From Janibacter melonis (lineage in GTDB: Bacteria > Actinomycetota > Actinomycetes > Actinomycetales > Dermatophilaceae): a stretch of DNA of 64,000 nt. Location of the stretch: the NCBI RefSeq assembly GCF_020567375.1, contig NZ_JAJBZM010000003.1, positions 635,333-699,332 on the forward strand, in the 5' to 3' direction. Positions 7,436-16,273 of the stretch are shown here, piece after piece (within the stretch, counting starts at the first letter, position 1; each line of letters opens with the position of its first letter). The translations under genes were made by a program, and so were the position numbers. The notes beneath the pieces are model-generated. The model saw only the letters and a program-made list of their open reading frames with translations, was not told the origin of the DNA and made no database searches.

Positions 7436-9580
7436 GTGGAGATCTGGCCCGGCGCCCCCTACCCCCTCGGAGCGACGTACGACGGGTCAGGAGTCAACTT
7501 CGCCGTCTTCTCCGAGGTGGCCGAGCGTGTCCAGCTCTGCCTCATCGACGACGACGGCGAGCAGACCTGCGTCGAGCTCACCGAGGTCGACGCCTTCGTC
7601 TGGCACTGCTACCTGCCGCAGGTGCAGCCCGGCCAGCGCTACGGCTACCGCGTCCACGGGCCCTACGAGCCCGAGCAGGGCCACCGCTGCGACCCGAGCA
7701 AGCTGCTCCTCGACCCGTACGCGAAGGCGATCGAGGGCCAGGTCGTCACCGACCCGGCGCTCTTCTCCTACGACTTCGAGGACCCCTCGGTGCGCAACGA
7801 GGAGGACAGCGCCGGCAAGACGATGCTCTCCGTCGTCATCAACCCCTTCTTCGACTGGGGCCACGACCGCCCGCCGCGCCACGAGTACCACGAGTCGGTC
7901 ATCTACGAGGCCCACGTCAAGGGCCTGACGATGACCCACCCCGACGTGCCGGAGGAGATCCGCGGCACGTACTCGGCCATCGCCCACCCGGCGATCATCG
8001 GCCACCTCACCGATCTCGGGGTCACCGCGATCGAGCTGCTCCCGGTGCACCAGTTCGTCAACGACACCGGCCTGCAGGACAAGGGCCTGTCGAACTACTG
8101 GGGCTACAACACCATCGGCTTCCTCGCCCCGCACAACGGCTACGCCTCGAGCGGGCGCGGCCAGCAGGTCACCGAGTTCAAGACGATGGTCAAGGCGCTG
8201 CACGAGGCGGACATCGAGGTCATCCTCGACGTCGTCTACAACCACACCGCCGAGGGCAACCACCTCGGGCCGACCCTGGCCTTCCGCGGTCTGGACAACG
8301 CGTCCTACTACCGCCTCGTCGACGACGCCCCCCAGCACTACTACGACACGACGGGCACGGGCAACAGCCTGCTCATGCGCAGCCCGCACGTGCTCCAGCT
8401 CATCATGGACAGCCTGCGCTACTGGGTCACCGAGATGCACGTCGACGGCTTCCGCTTCGACCTCGCGGCGACGCTGGCCCGGCAGTTCCACGAGGTCGAC
8501 AAGCTCTCGGCCTTCTTCGACCTCATCCAGCAGGACCCGATCATCAGCCAGGTCAAGCTCATCGCCGAGCCCTGGGACATCGGTGACGGCGGCTACCAGG
8601 TCGGCAACTTCCCGCCCCTGTGGACGGAGTGGAACGGCAAGTACCGCGACACCGTGCGCGACTACTGGCGCGGCGAGGGCGCGACCCTCGGCGAGTTCGC
8701 CTCGCGGCTGACCGGGTCCTCCGACCTCTACGAGCACTCGGGCCGCCGCCCCTTCGCGTCGATCAACTTCGTCATCGCCCACGACGGCTTCACCCTGCGC
8801 GACCTCTTCTCGTACAACGACAAGCACAACGAGGCCAACGGCGAGGACGGGCGTGACGGCGAGAGCCACAACCGCTCGTGGAACTGCGGCGTCGAGGGGC
8901 CGACCGACGACCCCGAGGTGCTCGCGCTGCGCGCCCGCCAGCAGCGCAACATCCTCACGACCCTGCTCCTCAGCCAGGGCGTGCCGATGATCGCCCACGG
9001 CGACGAGCTCGGTCGCACCCAGGACGGCAACAACAACGTCTACTGCCAGGACAACGAGACCTCGTGGATGGACTGGGAGCTCGAGCTGCCCGACCAGGAG
9101 CTGCTCGAGTTCACCCGCGCGGTCGTCTCGTTGCGCCGTGAGCACCCCGTCTTCCGCCGCCGGCGCTTCTTCGCCGGCCGGGCCGACCACGGCGGTGAGT
9201 CCGCGATCGGCGACATCGAGTGGTTCCGTCCCGACGCCCAGCACATGGGTGACGAGGAGTGGGGCGACTCGGCCTCCGGGGCCATCATGGTCTTCCTCAA
9301 CGGCCAGGCGATCCCCGAGCCGGACGAGCGGGGCAACCCGCTCGTCGACGACGACTTCGTCATGCTCTTCAACTCCAGCCCCGACCCGGTGACCTTCACG
9401 CTCCCCGGCGAGGCGTACGGCCAGTGCTGGGTCTGCGTCATCGACACGGCGGCCGACGTCGTCGACGGCGGCGAGCACGACGCCGGCGCCCAGGTCGAGG
9501 TCGACGACCGCAGCGTCGTCGTGCTGCGCAACCGGCGCGACGCCGGGGTGACCCCGACCGGCGCCAACCCGCTCGGCTGA
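7436..9580 (+). CDS. glgX: Glycogen debranching enzyme GlgX (isoamylase-type, GH13)
   Basis: Hydrolyses alpha-1,6 branches of glycogen or limit dextrin; cytoplasmic. 714 aa, normal for the family. An N-terminal CBM48-like domain (EIWPGAPYPLGATYDGSGVNF) precedes the GH13 barrel. Catalytic triad: nucleophile D342 in VDGFRFDLA, acid/base E378 in LIAEPWD, and D450 in IAHDGFTLRD. The GTG at 7436 is chosen because AGGAG lies about 9 nt upstream; an upstream in-frame start at 7355 would remove that site and add non-homologous residues. TAGGCT at 7384-7389 is a possible -10. Transcribed towards a GNAT gene on the other strand with a strong palindrome between them. Confidence 0.96.
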   Translation: MEIWPGAPYPLGATYDGSGVNFAVFSEVAERVQLCLIDDDGEQTCVELTEVDAFVWHCYLPQVQPGQRYGYRVHGPYEPEQGHRCDPSKLLLDPYAKAIEGQVVTDPALFSYDFEDPSVRNEEDSAGKTMLSVVINPFFDWGHDRPPRHEYHESVIYEAHVKGLTMTHPDVPEEIRGTYSAIAHPAIIGHLTDLGVTAIELLPVHQFVNDTGLQDKGLSNYWGYNTIGFLAPHNGYASSGRGQQVTEFKTMVKALHEADIEVILDVVYNHTAEGNHLGPTLAFRGLDNASYYRLVDDAPQHYYDTTGTGNSLLMRSPHVLQLIMDSLRYWVTEMHVDGFRFDLAATLARQFHEVDKLSAFFDLIQQDPIISQVKLIAEPWDIGDGGYQVGNFPPLWTEWNGKYRDTVRDYWRGEGATLGEFASRLTGSSDLYEHSGRRPFASINFVIAHDGFTLRDLFSYNDKHNEANGEDGRDGESHNRSWNCGVEGPTDDPEVLALRARQQRNILTTLLLSQGVPMIAHGDELGRTQDGNNNVYCQDNETSWMDWELELPDQELLEFTRAVVSLRREHPVFRRRRFFAGRADHGGESAIGDIEWFRPDAQHMGDEEWGDSASGAIMVFLNGQAIPEPDERGNPLVDDDFVMLFNSSPDPVTFTLPGEAYGQCWVCVIDTAADVVDGGEHDAGAQVEVDDRSVVVLRNRRDAGVTPTGANPLG

Positions 9581-9589
9581 CCCGAGGGC

Positions 9590-9631
9590 ACGAAGGGGGG
9601 TCCCGGCCAGCCGGTCGGGACCCCCCTTCGT
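9590..9631. terminator. Bidirectional terminator hairpin between glgX and a GNAT gene
   Basis: A 16-bp perfect stem (9590-9605 with 9616-9631) around a 10-nt loop lies between convergent genes. The outer ends of both arms are the recurrent motif CGAAGGGG/CCCCTTCG. Confidence 0.8.
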
Positions 9632-9675
9632 CGTCCGGGCGCGAGGCGTGCCGCGTCGTCCGGGCCGGCCGAGCG

Positions 9676-10356
9676 CTACGGGCGCAGGGCCGCGGTGAGC
9701 TCGGTGAGCGAGGTGCGGGGCGAGCCGGCGACGGCCTCGTCGAGCCACCGGCGGTGGGCGTCGCGGACGGCGGGCCACTCGTCGTCGGTGATGGAGAACC
9801 ACGTCGTGTCGCGGCTGCGCCCCTTGTAGACGAGCGCGTTGCGGAAGGTGCCCTCGAGGGTGAAGCCGAGCCGGGCCGCGGCGGCGCGCGAGGGCGCGTT
9901 GAGCGAGTCGCACTTCCACTCGTAGCGGCGGTAGCCGGCGGCGAAGGCGTGCTCGGCCATGAGGTGCATCGCCTCGGTCGCGGCGGTCGTGCGCTGCAGC
10001 GGCGGGGCGAAGAGGATGTTGCCGACCTCGACGCTGCCGGCCGCGGTGTCGGTGCGCAGATAGCTCGCCATGCCGACGACGAGGTCGTCGCGGCAGATCG
10101 CCAGGGCCCAGGACGCGGGCGCGCGGAGCGCGTCCTGCAGGACGGCCCGCAGCTCGTCCTCGTCACGGGGCGGGTCGGTCTTGAGGTAGGTGAAGAGATT
10201 CGGGGGTGCGGCCGGGCCGCCGAGGGCGGACCACAGCGAGGGGGCGTCGTCGACGCGCAGCGGGCGCAGCGTCACGGTGCGTCCGGCGAGACGCTGCGGG
10301 CGCAGCGGCTCGCGCGGGGTCCAGCCCGGCAGCGACGGGCCGACGGGCTCACTCAC
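9676..10356 (-). CDS. GNAT-family N-acetyltransferase (RimJ/RimL-like)
   Basis: 226 aa. Acetyl-CoA dependent acetyltransferase of the RimL type: TVTLRPLRVDDAPSLW at the N-terminus, the beta-strand/acetyl-CoA region VGMASYLRTDTAAGSVEVG and the C-terminal CDSLNAPSRAAAARLGFTLEG, typical of this subgroup. The substrate (protein N-terminus or small molecule) cannot be read from sequence. The GTG start overlaps the end of the upstream thioesterase gene by 8 nt, so the two are translationally coupled. Confidence 0.88.
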   Translation of the reverse strand: MSEPVGPSLPGWTPREPLRPQRLAGRTVTLRPLRVDDAPSLWSALGGPAAPPNLFTYLKTDPPRDEDELRAVLQDALRAPASWALAICRDDLVVGMASYLRTDTAAGSVEVGNILFAPPLQRTTAATEAMHLMAEHAFAAGYRRYEWKCDSLNAPSRAAAARLGFTLEGTFRNALVYKGRSRDTTWFSITDDEWPAVRDAHRRWLDEAVAGSPRTSLTELTAALRP

Positions 10357-11302
10357 CCTTGACCCGCATCATGCCCTCCTGCGCGACGGAGGCGACGAGC
10401 CGCCCGTCCTGCGTGAAGAAGCGACCGGTGCCGAGCCCGCGCCCGCCCTGCGCGGACGGCGAGGTCTGGTCGTAGAGCATCCACTGCGTCGGGTCGACGT
10501 CGCGGTGGAACCACATGGCGTGGTCGAGGCTCGCCGGGCGCAGCCGACGGTCGCCCCACGCGAGGCCGTGCCGGCGCAGCACCGGCTCGAGGAGGCTGAA
10601 GTCGGAGACGAAGGCGAGCAGCGCGGAGCGCAGGTAGGGGTCCTCGACGGGCTCGGAGATCATCCGCACCCACACCTGCTGGACCGCCTCGCCCGGCTCG
10701 CGGGCGGGCCCGGCGAGGTCGCCGGCGGGGTAGCGGTGGTCGAAGGGGCGCTCGGCCAGGCGCTTGGCCTGCGGGACGTCGTACTGGTCGTACACGGCGT
10801 TCATCGACGGCAGGCTGTCGGGTCCGGGCACCTGAGGCATCGGGTCCTGGTGGTCCAGCCCGCCGGCCGGGTCCTGGAAGGACGCGGTGAGCGAGAGGAT
10901 GGGGCGGCCGTGCTGGATCGCGTGGACGCGGCGGGTGGAGAAGGAGCGGCCGTCGCGCATCCGCTCGACGACGAAGCGGATGGGCATCGTGTCGTCGCCC
11001 GCGCGCATGAAGTACGCGTGCAGCGAGTGGGGGAGGCGCTGCGGGTGCTCCTCGCGCAGGCTGAGGCTCGACGCGACGAGGGCCTGGGCGAGCACCTGGC
11101 CGCCGAAGACGCGGTTGTGCGGCTGCTTGATGCTCGCGCCCTCGAAGACGTCGGCGCCCTCGGTGCCCAGGCTCGTCGAGCGCTCGCCGTCGATGCCGGT
11201 CACCTCGATGCGGGCGCTGCCGAGGGGGCGCAGGGTGAGCACGTCGAGCAGCTCGCGCAGGGTGGCGGCCTGGCGCTCGGCGAGGGGACGCTGGTCGGTC
11301 AC
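10349..11302 (-). CDS. tesB: Acyl-CoA thioesterase II (TesB-like, double hotdog)
   Basis: Hydrolyses medium/long-chain acyl-CoA to free acid and CoA. 317 aa with two hotdog repeats: the first contains NRVFGGQVLAQALVAS and HSLHAYFMRAGD, the second contains AFVSDFSLLEPVLRRHG and SLDHAMWFHRD, with the final Q-containing strand VASVAQEGMMRV. The Asp in AFVSD matches the catalytic Asp of E. coli TesB. GTG start at 11302. Forms a two-gene operon with the GNAT. Confidence 0.93.
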   Translation of the reverse strand: MTDQRPLAERQAATLRELLDVLTLRPLGSARIEVTGIDGERSTSLGTEGADVFEGASIKQPHNRVFGGQVLAQALVASSLSLREEHPQRLPHSLHAYFMRAGDDTMPIRFVVERMRDGRSFSTRRVHAIQHGRPILSLTASFQDPAGGLDHQDPMPQVPGPDSLPSMNAVYDQYDVPQAKRLAERPFDHRYPAGDLAGPAREPGEAVQQVWVRMISEPVEDPYLRSALLAFVSDFSLLEPVLRRHGLAWGDRRLRPASLDHAMWFHRDVDPTQWMLYDQTSPSAQGGRGLGTGRFFTQDGRLVASVAQEGMMRVKGE

Positions 11303-11336
11303 GGGGGTCCTTCGGGTCGGGGGCGCTGGGCGAAGA

Positions 11337-12779
11337 CTAGGCGATGAGGGGGGTGGCGAGGTCGTGGCGGGCGTGCGCCCCCGGGTCGAGCTCGGCCCAG
11401 GCGCGGGCCATCCGGTGCACGGCGTCGCGCAGGGTCGGCTCGGGCAGGGTGAAGGGGATGCGCAGATGCCGCTCGAGACCGGGCTCGGGGGCGAAGCGCG
11501 GCCCGGGGGCGAGGATCACCCCGTGCCGCTCGGCGGCGACGACGAAGGGGGTCGACACCGGCCCGGGCAGGGTCACCCACAGGCACAGCCCGCCGTGCGG
11601 GACGCGGGTGCGCCACTGCGGCAGGTGCTCGTGCAGGGCCGCGACGAGGGTGTCGCGCCGGGAGCGGGCCACCTCGGCGCGCGAGGCGGTGATCTCGTCG
11701 TCGTGGGCCATGAGCTCGAGCAGGGCGAGCTGCTCGAGCACGGGGGAGCCGAGGTCGAGGGTCGTGCGCGCCGCGGCGAGCGGCGCCATGAGGCGGGCGG
11801 GCGCCCGCAGCCAGCCCACCCGCAGCCCGGACCAGTGGCTCTTGCTCGCGCCGCCGAGGGTGATCGTGCGGCGGTGGTGGGCGGCGAAGGGGGAGGGCAC
11901 CCCCGGCCCGTCGACCCGGGTCTCGACGAGGGTCTCGTCGACGACGGCGAGCACGTCGTGGCGGGTGAGTGCCCGACCCAGCCGCGCCCGCTCGCCCTCG
12001 CCCATGAGGTGCCCGGTGGGGTTCTGGTAGTCGGGCAGGAGCAGGGTGGCGCGAGCGCCGGTGCGCGGCAGGGCGGCCTCCCAGGCGTCGAGGTCCCAGC
12101 CGGTCTCGTCGACGGGCATGGCGACGAGCCGGGCGCCGTCGGCGCGCAGGGCCTCCATGCCGTTGGGGTAGGTCGGGCTGTCGAGGAGCAGCCGGTCGCC
12201 GGGCCGGAGGAAGGCGCGCGACGCGATGGCGTGGGCACCCACCGCGCCGCTGGTGATCATCACCTCGTCCGCGCTCGTCGGCAGACCGCGCTGGGTGTAC
12301 CGCGCGGCGACGGCCTCGCGTAGGGCGGGCACCCCGAGCGGGTAGTAGCCCGACCCCTGCAGGTAGGTCGGCCAGCGGGTGAGGGCCTGCTCGTAGGCCG
12401 TGTGCATCTGCACCGGCGGCGGCATGACGGCGCAGGTGAGGTCGACGACGCCGGTGTCGCCGCCCTCGATGCGCGGCATGAGGGCGCCGCGGCCGTCGCG
12501 GCTCGCGGCGTCGGGCAGGTCGGTGACGGTGCCGGACCCGCGCCGGGAGCTCGCGTACCCCTGCTCGGTGAGCAGGGCGTAGGCCCGCGTGACCGTCGCC
12601 CGGCTCACCCCGACGGTCTCCGCGAGCGCGCGCTCGCTGGGCAGCCGCGTGCCGGCCGGGACCCGGCCGTCGTCGACGAGCAGGCGCAGGGCCTCGGCGA
12701 CGGAGCGGTAGGCGGGGTGGCGCTCCGGTGCGCGGCCGAGCAGGGTCGCCAGCCGGGTGGGAGAGATCGTGCGGGTCAT
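11337..12779 (-). CDS. MocR/PdxR-type GntR regulator with aminotransferase domain
   Basis: 480 aa. An N-terminal GntR winged helix (about residues 20-90; LPSERALAETVGVSRATVTRAY) is fused to a fold-type I PLP aminotransferase-like domain. The PLP lysine is K313 in GGASKSHWSG. MocR proteins use PLP or an aminoadduct as the signal. It is divergent from a YczE-type membrane protein, a pairing seen in many actinobacteria; the regulator probably controls that gene. The ATG at 12779 is preferred over a GTG at 12788, which lies inside the candidate operator spacer. Confidence 0.93.
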   Translation of the reverse strand: MTRTISPTRLATLLGRAPERHPAYRSVAEALRLLVDDGRVPAGTRLPSERALAETVGVSRATVTRAYALLTEQGYASSRRGSGTVTDLPDAASRDGRGALMPRIEGGDTGVVDLTCAVMPPPVQMHTAYEQALTRWPTYLQGSGYYPLGVPALREAVAARYTQRGLPTSADEVMITSGAVGAHAIASRAFLRPGDRLLLDSPTYPNGMEALRADGARLVAMPVDETGWDLDAWEAALPRTGARATLLLPDYQNPTGHLMGEGERARLGRALTRHDVLAVVDETLVETRVDGPGVPSPFAAHHRRTITLGGASKSHWSGLRVGWLRAPARLMAPLAAARTTLDLGSPVLEQLALLELMAHDDEITASRAEVARSRRDTLVAALHEHLPQWRTRVPHGGLCLWVTLPGPVSTPFVVAAERHGVILAPGPRFAPEPGLERHLRIPFTLPEPTLRDAVHRMARAWAELDPGAHARHDLATPLIA

Positions 12780-12781
12780 GC

Positions 12782-12805
12782 GAGCCACTTTGTCATGATT
12801 GGCTC
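12782..12805. promoter_or_regulatory. Candidate MocR operator GAGCCA-N12-TGGCTC
   Basis: A perfect 6-bp dyad lies in the 62-bp gap between the divergent mocR-type and yczE-type genes. The spacer contains TTGTCA (12790-12795), a possible -35 element for the rightward gene. Assignment to the adjacent regulator is inference from position. Confidence 0.45.
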
Positions 12806-12841
12806 TTCTGCGGCAGGGGTCGGCACGGCACCATCGGTCTC

Positions 12842-13687
12842 ATGAACGCACCACGCCGTGTCGCCCTCGAGGCGATGACCCCTCTCGAGCAGCTCCGTGC
12901 CGGGCAGACCGCCCGGCGGCTGCCGCAGCTCTTCGTCGGTCTGGCCCTCTACGGCGCCGCGATGGGCATGCTCGTGCGCAGCGAGCTCGGCCTCGACCCC
13001 TGGGACGTCTTCCACGACGGCGTGCGCCGTCTCACGGGGCTGAGCTTCGGCACGATCGTCATCGGCGTCGGGGTGCTCGTGCTCGTGCTGTGGATCCCCC
13101 TTCGCCAGTGGCCGGGGCTGGGCACGGTCGCCAACGCCGTCGTCATCGGCCTGGCCACCGACGCGACCCTGTCGCTGCTCGACACCCCCGACGGCCTCGT
13201 GTGGCGGTGGGTCCTGCTCCTCGGCGGCATCCTCGTCAACGGCTTCGCCGGGGCCCTGTACATCGGCAGCCAGTACGGCCCCGGGCCGCGCGACGGGCTG
13301 ATGACCGGCATCGCCCGGCGCACCGGCGGGTCGATCCGCCTCGTGCGCACCTCGCTCGAGCTCACCGTGCTGGCGCTCGGCTGGCTGCTCGGCGGGGTCG
13401 TGGGTCTGGGCACCGTCCTCTACGCCGTCCTCATCGGACCGACGATCCAGCTCTTCCTCCCCTTCGTCACCGTCGACCTCTCGGCGTCACGGCGCCGTCC
13501 TGCGCACGCGGGCGCGCAGCCGGCCGACGCCCCGCTCGAGCCGGTCGCCTCAGCCCTCGAGCCCGAGGGCGAGGGGCAGGACGGCCTCGGCACCCGCGCG
13601 GCGCAGCAGCCGGCCGGCGACGGTCAGGCTCCAGCGCGAGTGGACGACGTCGTCGACGAGGAGCACGGGGCCGCCTGCCGTCGCTAG
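12842..13687 (+). CDS. YczE/YitT-like integral membrane protein
   Basis: 281 aa. Five or so hydrophobic helices with the family motifs LYGAAMGMLVRSELGLDPWDV near the N-terminus and GSQYGPGPRDGLMTG in the middle. Function unknown; members next to MocR regulators are suspected transporters. The last 46 residues after FVTVDLSASRRRP are hydrophilic and low-complexity and are read antisense through the 3' end of the recQ-like gene (138-bp convergent overlap). The ATG follows no clear ribosome site. Confidence 0.85.
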   Translation: MNAPRRVALEAMTPLEQLRAGQTARRLPQLFVGLALYGAAMGMLVRSELGLDPWDVFHDGVRRLTGLSFGTIVIGVGVLVLVLWIPLRQWPGLGTVANAVVIGLATDATLSLLDTPDGLVWRWVLLLGGILVNGFAGALYIGSQYGPGPRDGLMTGIARRTGGSIRLVRTSLELTVLALGWLLGGVVGLGTVLYAVLIGPTIQLFLPFVTVDLSASRRRPAHAGAQPADAPLEPVASALEPEGEGQDGLGTRAAQQPAGDGQAPARVDDVVDEEHGAACRR

Positions 13688-15712
13688 GGCGGAGGCGAGC
13701 TCGGGCCCGACCGAGAGGCGGTCCCACACCCCGGCGAGCCGGAAGGCGCTGTTGCCCCCCGGCTCGCCGACCGGTCCGTCCTCGACGAGGTCGAGGGTGC
13801 CGAGCATCGTCAGCCGACCGACCTGCGCGAGGCGCTCGGCCACCGACCCGACGAGCAGGGGGTGTCGCCGCGAGGGCATCGCGACGACGCCGACCGGGCG
13901 CTGCGCCCACGGCCACGCGGCGAGCACCTGGACGAGCGCGCGGGTCATCGGCTCGGGCACGGGCGCGTCGGGCGCGGCGAGCACCTCGCGCACCCGGGGT
14001 CCCCACCCGAGGTCGGTCGTGCGGGCGAGGGCCCGGCCCTCCTCGACCTGCTCCTCGGCCGGGATCCGGCCCTTGACCTCGACGCCGAGCCGCGGCATCC
14101 CGGTCGGCCACGAGACCCGCGGGTCCAGCGGCACACCCGGACGCTGCAGCGCCTGGCTCGCGCTCGTGCGGGCATCGGCGGCGACGCCCTGCGGCACCCA
14201 GCCGGGGTCGCACACGTCGCACCGCCCGCACGGCTGCGCGCTCGGGTCGTCCAGGCAGGCCTGGAGGTAGGCCATCCGGCAGGTCGTCAGGGTGAGGTAG
14301 CGCCGCATCGCGTCCTGCTCGTCGCGACGGGCCTGGTCGACCCGGGCGTAGCGCTCGCCGTCGTAGGTCCACGGCTGCCCGGTGCTGATCCACCCGCCCT
14401 GGACGCGGCTCACGGCGCCGTCGACGTCGAGGACCTTGAGCAGCAGCTCCAGACGGGTGCGTCGGATGTCGACAGCGGTCTCGAGCGCAGCGGTCGAGAC
14501 GGGTCGGCCGGCCTCGGCGAGGGTGCGCAGGACGACCTCGGCCTGGTCCTCGCGCGGCATCGACGCGGAGGCGAAGTAGCTCCAGATCGAGCTGTCCTCG
14601 TGGCCGGGCAGGAGCACGACGTCGGCGCGGTCGGTGGCGCGGCCGGCACGACCGACCTGCTGGTAGTAGGCGACCGGCGACGAGGGCGCTCCCAGGTGCA
14701 CGACGAAGCCGAGGTCGGGCTTGTCGAAGCCCATGCCGAGCGCGCTCGTCGCGACGAGGGCCTTGACGTCGTCGCGTCGCAGCGCCTCCTCGAGCCGGGC
14801 GCGGTCCTCGGCGTCGGTGCGGCCGGTGTAGGCGGCGACCGTGTGGCCGGCGTCGCCGAGGGCCCGGGCGACGTCCTCGGCGGCCGAGACCGTGAGGGTG
14901 TAGATGATGCCGCTGCCGGGCAGGTCGTGCAGGTGCGTCGTCAGCCAGGCGAGGTGCTCGTCGGGACCGGCGACCGGCAGCACGCCGAGGCGCAGGGAGT
15001 CGCGGGCCAGCGCCCCGCGCACCGTCGTCACGTCGTGGCCTCCGGCCCCGAGCTGCTCGGCGACGTCGGCGACGACGCGCGCGTTGGCGGTCGCGGTCGT
15101 CGCGAGCACCGGGGTGTCCTGCGGCAGGCGCTCGAGCAGGTCGGCGATGCGCCGGTAGTCCGGTCGGAAGTCGTGGCCCCAGTCGGAGATGCAGTGCGCC
15201 TCGTCGACGACGACGAGGCCGCAGCGGCGCACGAGGTCGGGCAGCTGCTCCTCGCGGAAGCGGGGGTTGTTGAGCCGCTCGGGGCTGACGAGGAGCACGT
15301 CGACCTCGTCGGCGGCCAGCGCCGAGCGCACGTCGTCCCACTCCTGGGCGTTGGCCGAGCTCATCGACACCGCGCGCACCCCGGCGCGGTGGGCGGCGGC
15401 CACCTGGTCGCGCATGAGCGCGATGAGGGGCGAGACGATGAGCGCCGGGCCCGCGCCCCGGGCACGCATGAGCGAGGCGGCGACGAAGTAGACCGCCGAC
15501 TTGCCCCACCCGGTGCGCTGCACGACGAGCGCCCGGCGCCGGTGCTGGACGAGGGCGGCGATCGCCTCGAGCTGCCCGTCGCGGAAGTCGACGTCCTCGC
15601 GCCCGACGAGACGGCGCAGGGCGGCACGGGCGGCCTGCGCGACCTGGGGGTCGACGTCGACGTGCGTGCCGTCGGTGCTCGCGAGGTCGGTGGGAGCGGG
15701 GGAGGAGCTCAT
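13550..15712 (-). CDS. recQ: RecQ-family ATP-dependent DNA helicase with C-terminal phosphoribosyltransferase-like domain
   Basis: 720 aa. Superfamily 2 helicase core: Walker A variant QRTGWGKS (65-72), DEAH box 170-173 followed by CISDWGHDFRPDY, motif V/VI region ATSALGMGFDKPDL and QQVGRAGR. A four-Cys zinc module follows (TCRMAYLQAC...CGRCDVC). Instead of a clear HRDC domain, the C-terminus ends in VLLVDDVVHSRWSLTVAG, which resembles the PRPP loop of type I phosphoribosyltransferases. The ATG at 15712 has GGAGG only 2 nt away, too close to work well, but TACGGT at 15720-15725 (read on the minus strand) would be a -10 seven bases upstream, so a leaderless mRNA fits better. 3' end overlaps the convergent YczE-like gene. 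Confidence 0.9.
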   Translation of the reverse strand: MSSSPAPTDLASTDGTHVDVDPQVAQAARAALRRLVGREDVDFRDGQLEAIAALVQHRRRALVVQRTGWGKSAVYFVAASLMRARGAGPALIVSPLIALMRDQVAAAHRAGVRAVSMSSANAQEWDDVRSALAADEVDVLLVSPERLNNPRFREEQLPDLVRRCGLVVVDEAHCISDWGHDFRPDYRRIADLLERLPQDTPVLATTATANARVVADVAEQLGAGGHDVTTVRGALARDSLRLGVLPVAGPDEHLAWLTTHLHDLPGSGIIYTLTVSAAEDVARALGDAGHTVAAYTGRTDAEDRARLEEALRRDDVKALVATSALGMGFDKPDLGFVVHLGAPSSPVAYYQQVGRAGRATDRADVVLLPGHEDSSIWSYFASASMPREDQAEVVLRTLAEAGRPVSTAALETAVDIRRTRLELLLKVLDVDGAVSRVQGGWISTGQPWTYDGERYARVDQARRDEQDAMRRYLTLTTCRMAYLQACLDDPSAQPCGRCDVCDPGWVPQGVAADARTSASQALQRPGVPLDPRVSWPTGMPRLGVEVKGRIPAEEQVEEGRALARTTDLGWGPRVREVLAAPDAPVPEPMTRALVQVLAAWPWAQRPVGVVAMPSRRHPLLVGSVAERLAQVGRLTMLGTLDLVEDGPVGEPGGNSAFRLAGVWDRLSVGPELASALATAGGPVLLVDDVVHSRWSLTVAGRLLRRAGAEAVLPLALGLEG

Positions 15713-15829
15713 GTCCTCCACCGTAGGCGAGGGGTGCGACGGCGCCGCCCGGACGCCCGCCGGGCACCGCTGCCCGGCGCCCGCTGGGCAGCGCCGCCGG
15801 GCTCCCTGCCGGGCTGGGAGGATGGCGCC

Positions 15830-16273
15830 ATGCCGATCACCACGACCCTCGTCCCCCTTCGCTGGAGCGACATGGACGCGTACGGGCACGTGAACAACGT
15901 CCAGTACCTGCGGCTGCTCGAGGAGGCGCGGATCACCGCCTTCGCGCAGTGGTTCGGGTCGGGGTCGGAGGAGATGCTCCAGGGCGGGGTCATCGTCGCG
16001 CGGCAGGAGATCGAGTACCTGCGCCCGCTCGTCTACCGCCTCGCCCCCGTGCGCATCGACCTGCGGGTGAGCCAGATCGGGGGCGCGAGCTTCGAGGTGG
16101 GCTACGAGGTGCGCGACCCCGAGGACGTCGGCGACGCGGTGTACGCCCGGGCCGAGACGACGCTCGCGGCCTTCGACCTCGCCACCGAGCGGCCGCGGCG
16201 CCTGCCGCAGACCGAGCGCGACGCCCTGCGCGCGCAGCTCGAGGCCCCCGTCGCGCTGCGGGGTCGGCGATGA
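15830..16273 (+). CDS. 4-hydroxybenzoyl-CoA thioesterase family (single hotdog) acyl-CoA thioesterase
   Basis: 147 aa, single hotdog fold. The catalytic loop reads RWSDMDAYGHVNNVQYLRLLEEAR, with the Asp expected at the active site of 4HBT enzymes. Hydrolyses an acyl-CoA of unknown chain. CCC CTT CGC at codons 9-11 uses a rare Leu codon and so forms a CCCCTTCG motif. GAGGAT lies 6 nt before the ATG and could be a Shine-Dalgarno or a -10. The stop overlaps the next gene (ATGA). Confidence 0.9.
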   Translation: MPITTTLVPLRWSDMDAYGHVNNVQYLRLLEEARITAFAQWFGSGSEEMLQGGVIVARQEIEYLRPLVYRLAPVRIDLRVSQIGGASFEVGYEVRDPEDVGDAVYARAETTLAAFDLATERPRRLPQTERDALRAQLEAPVALRGRR

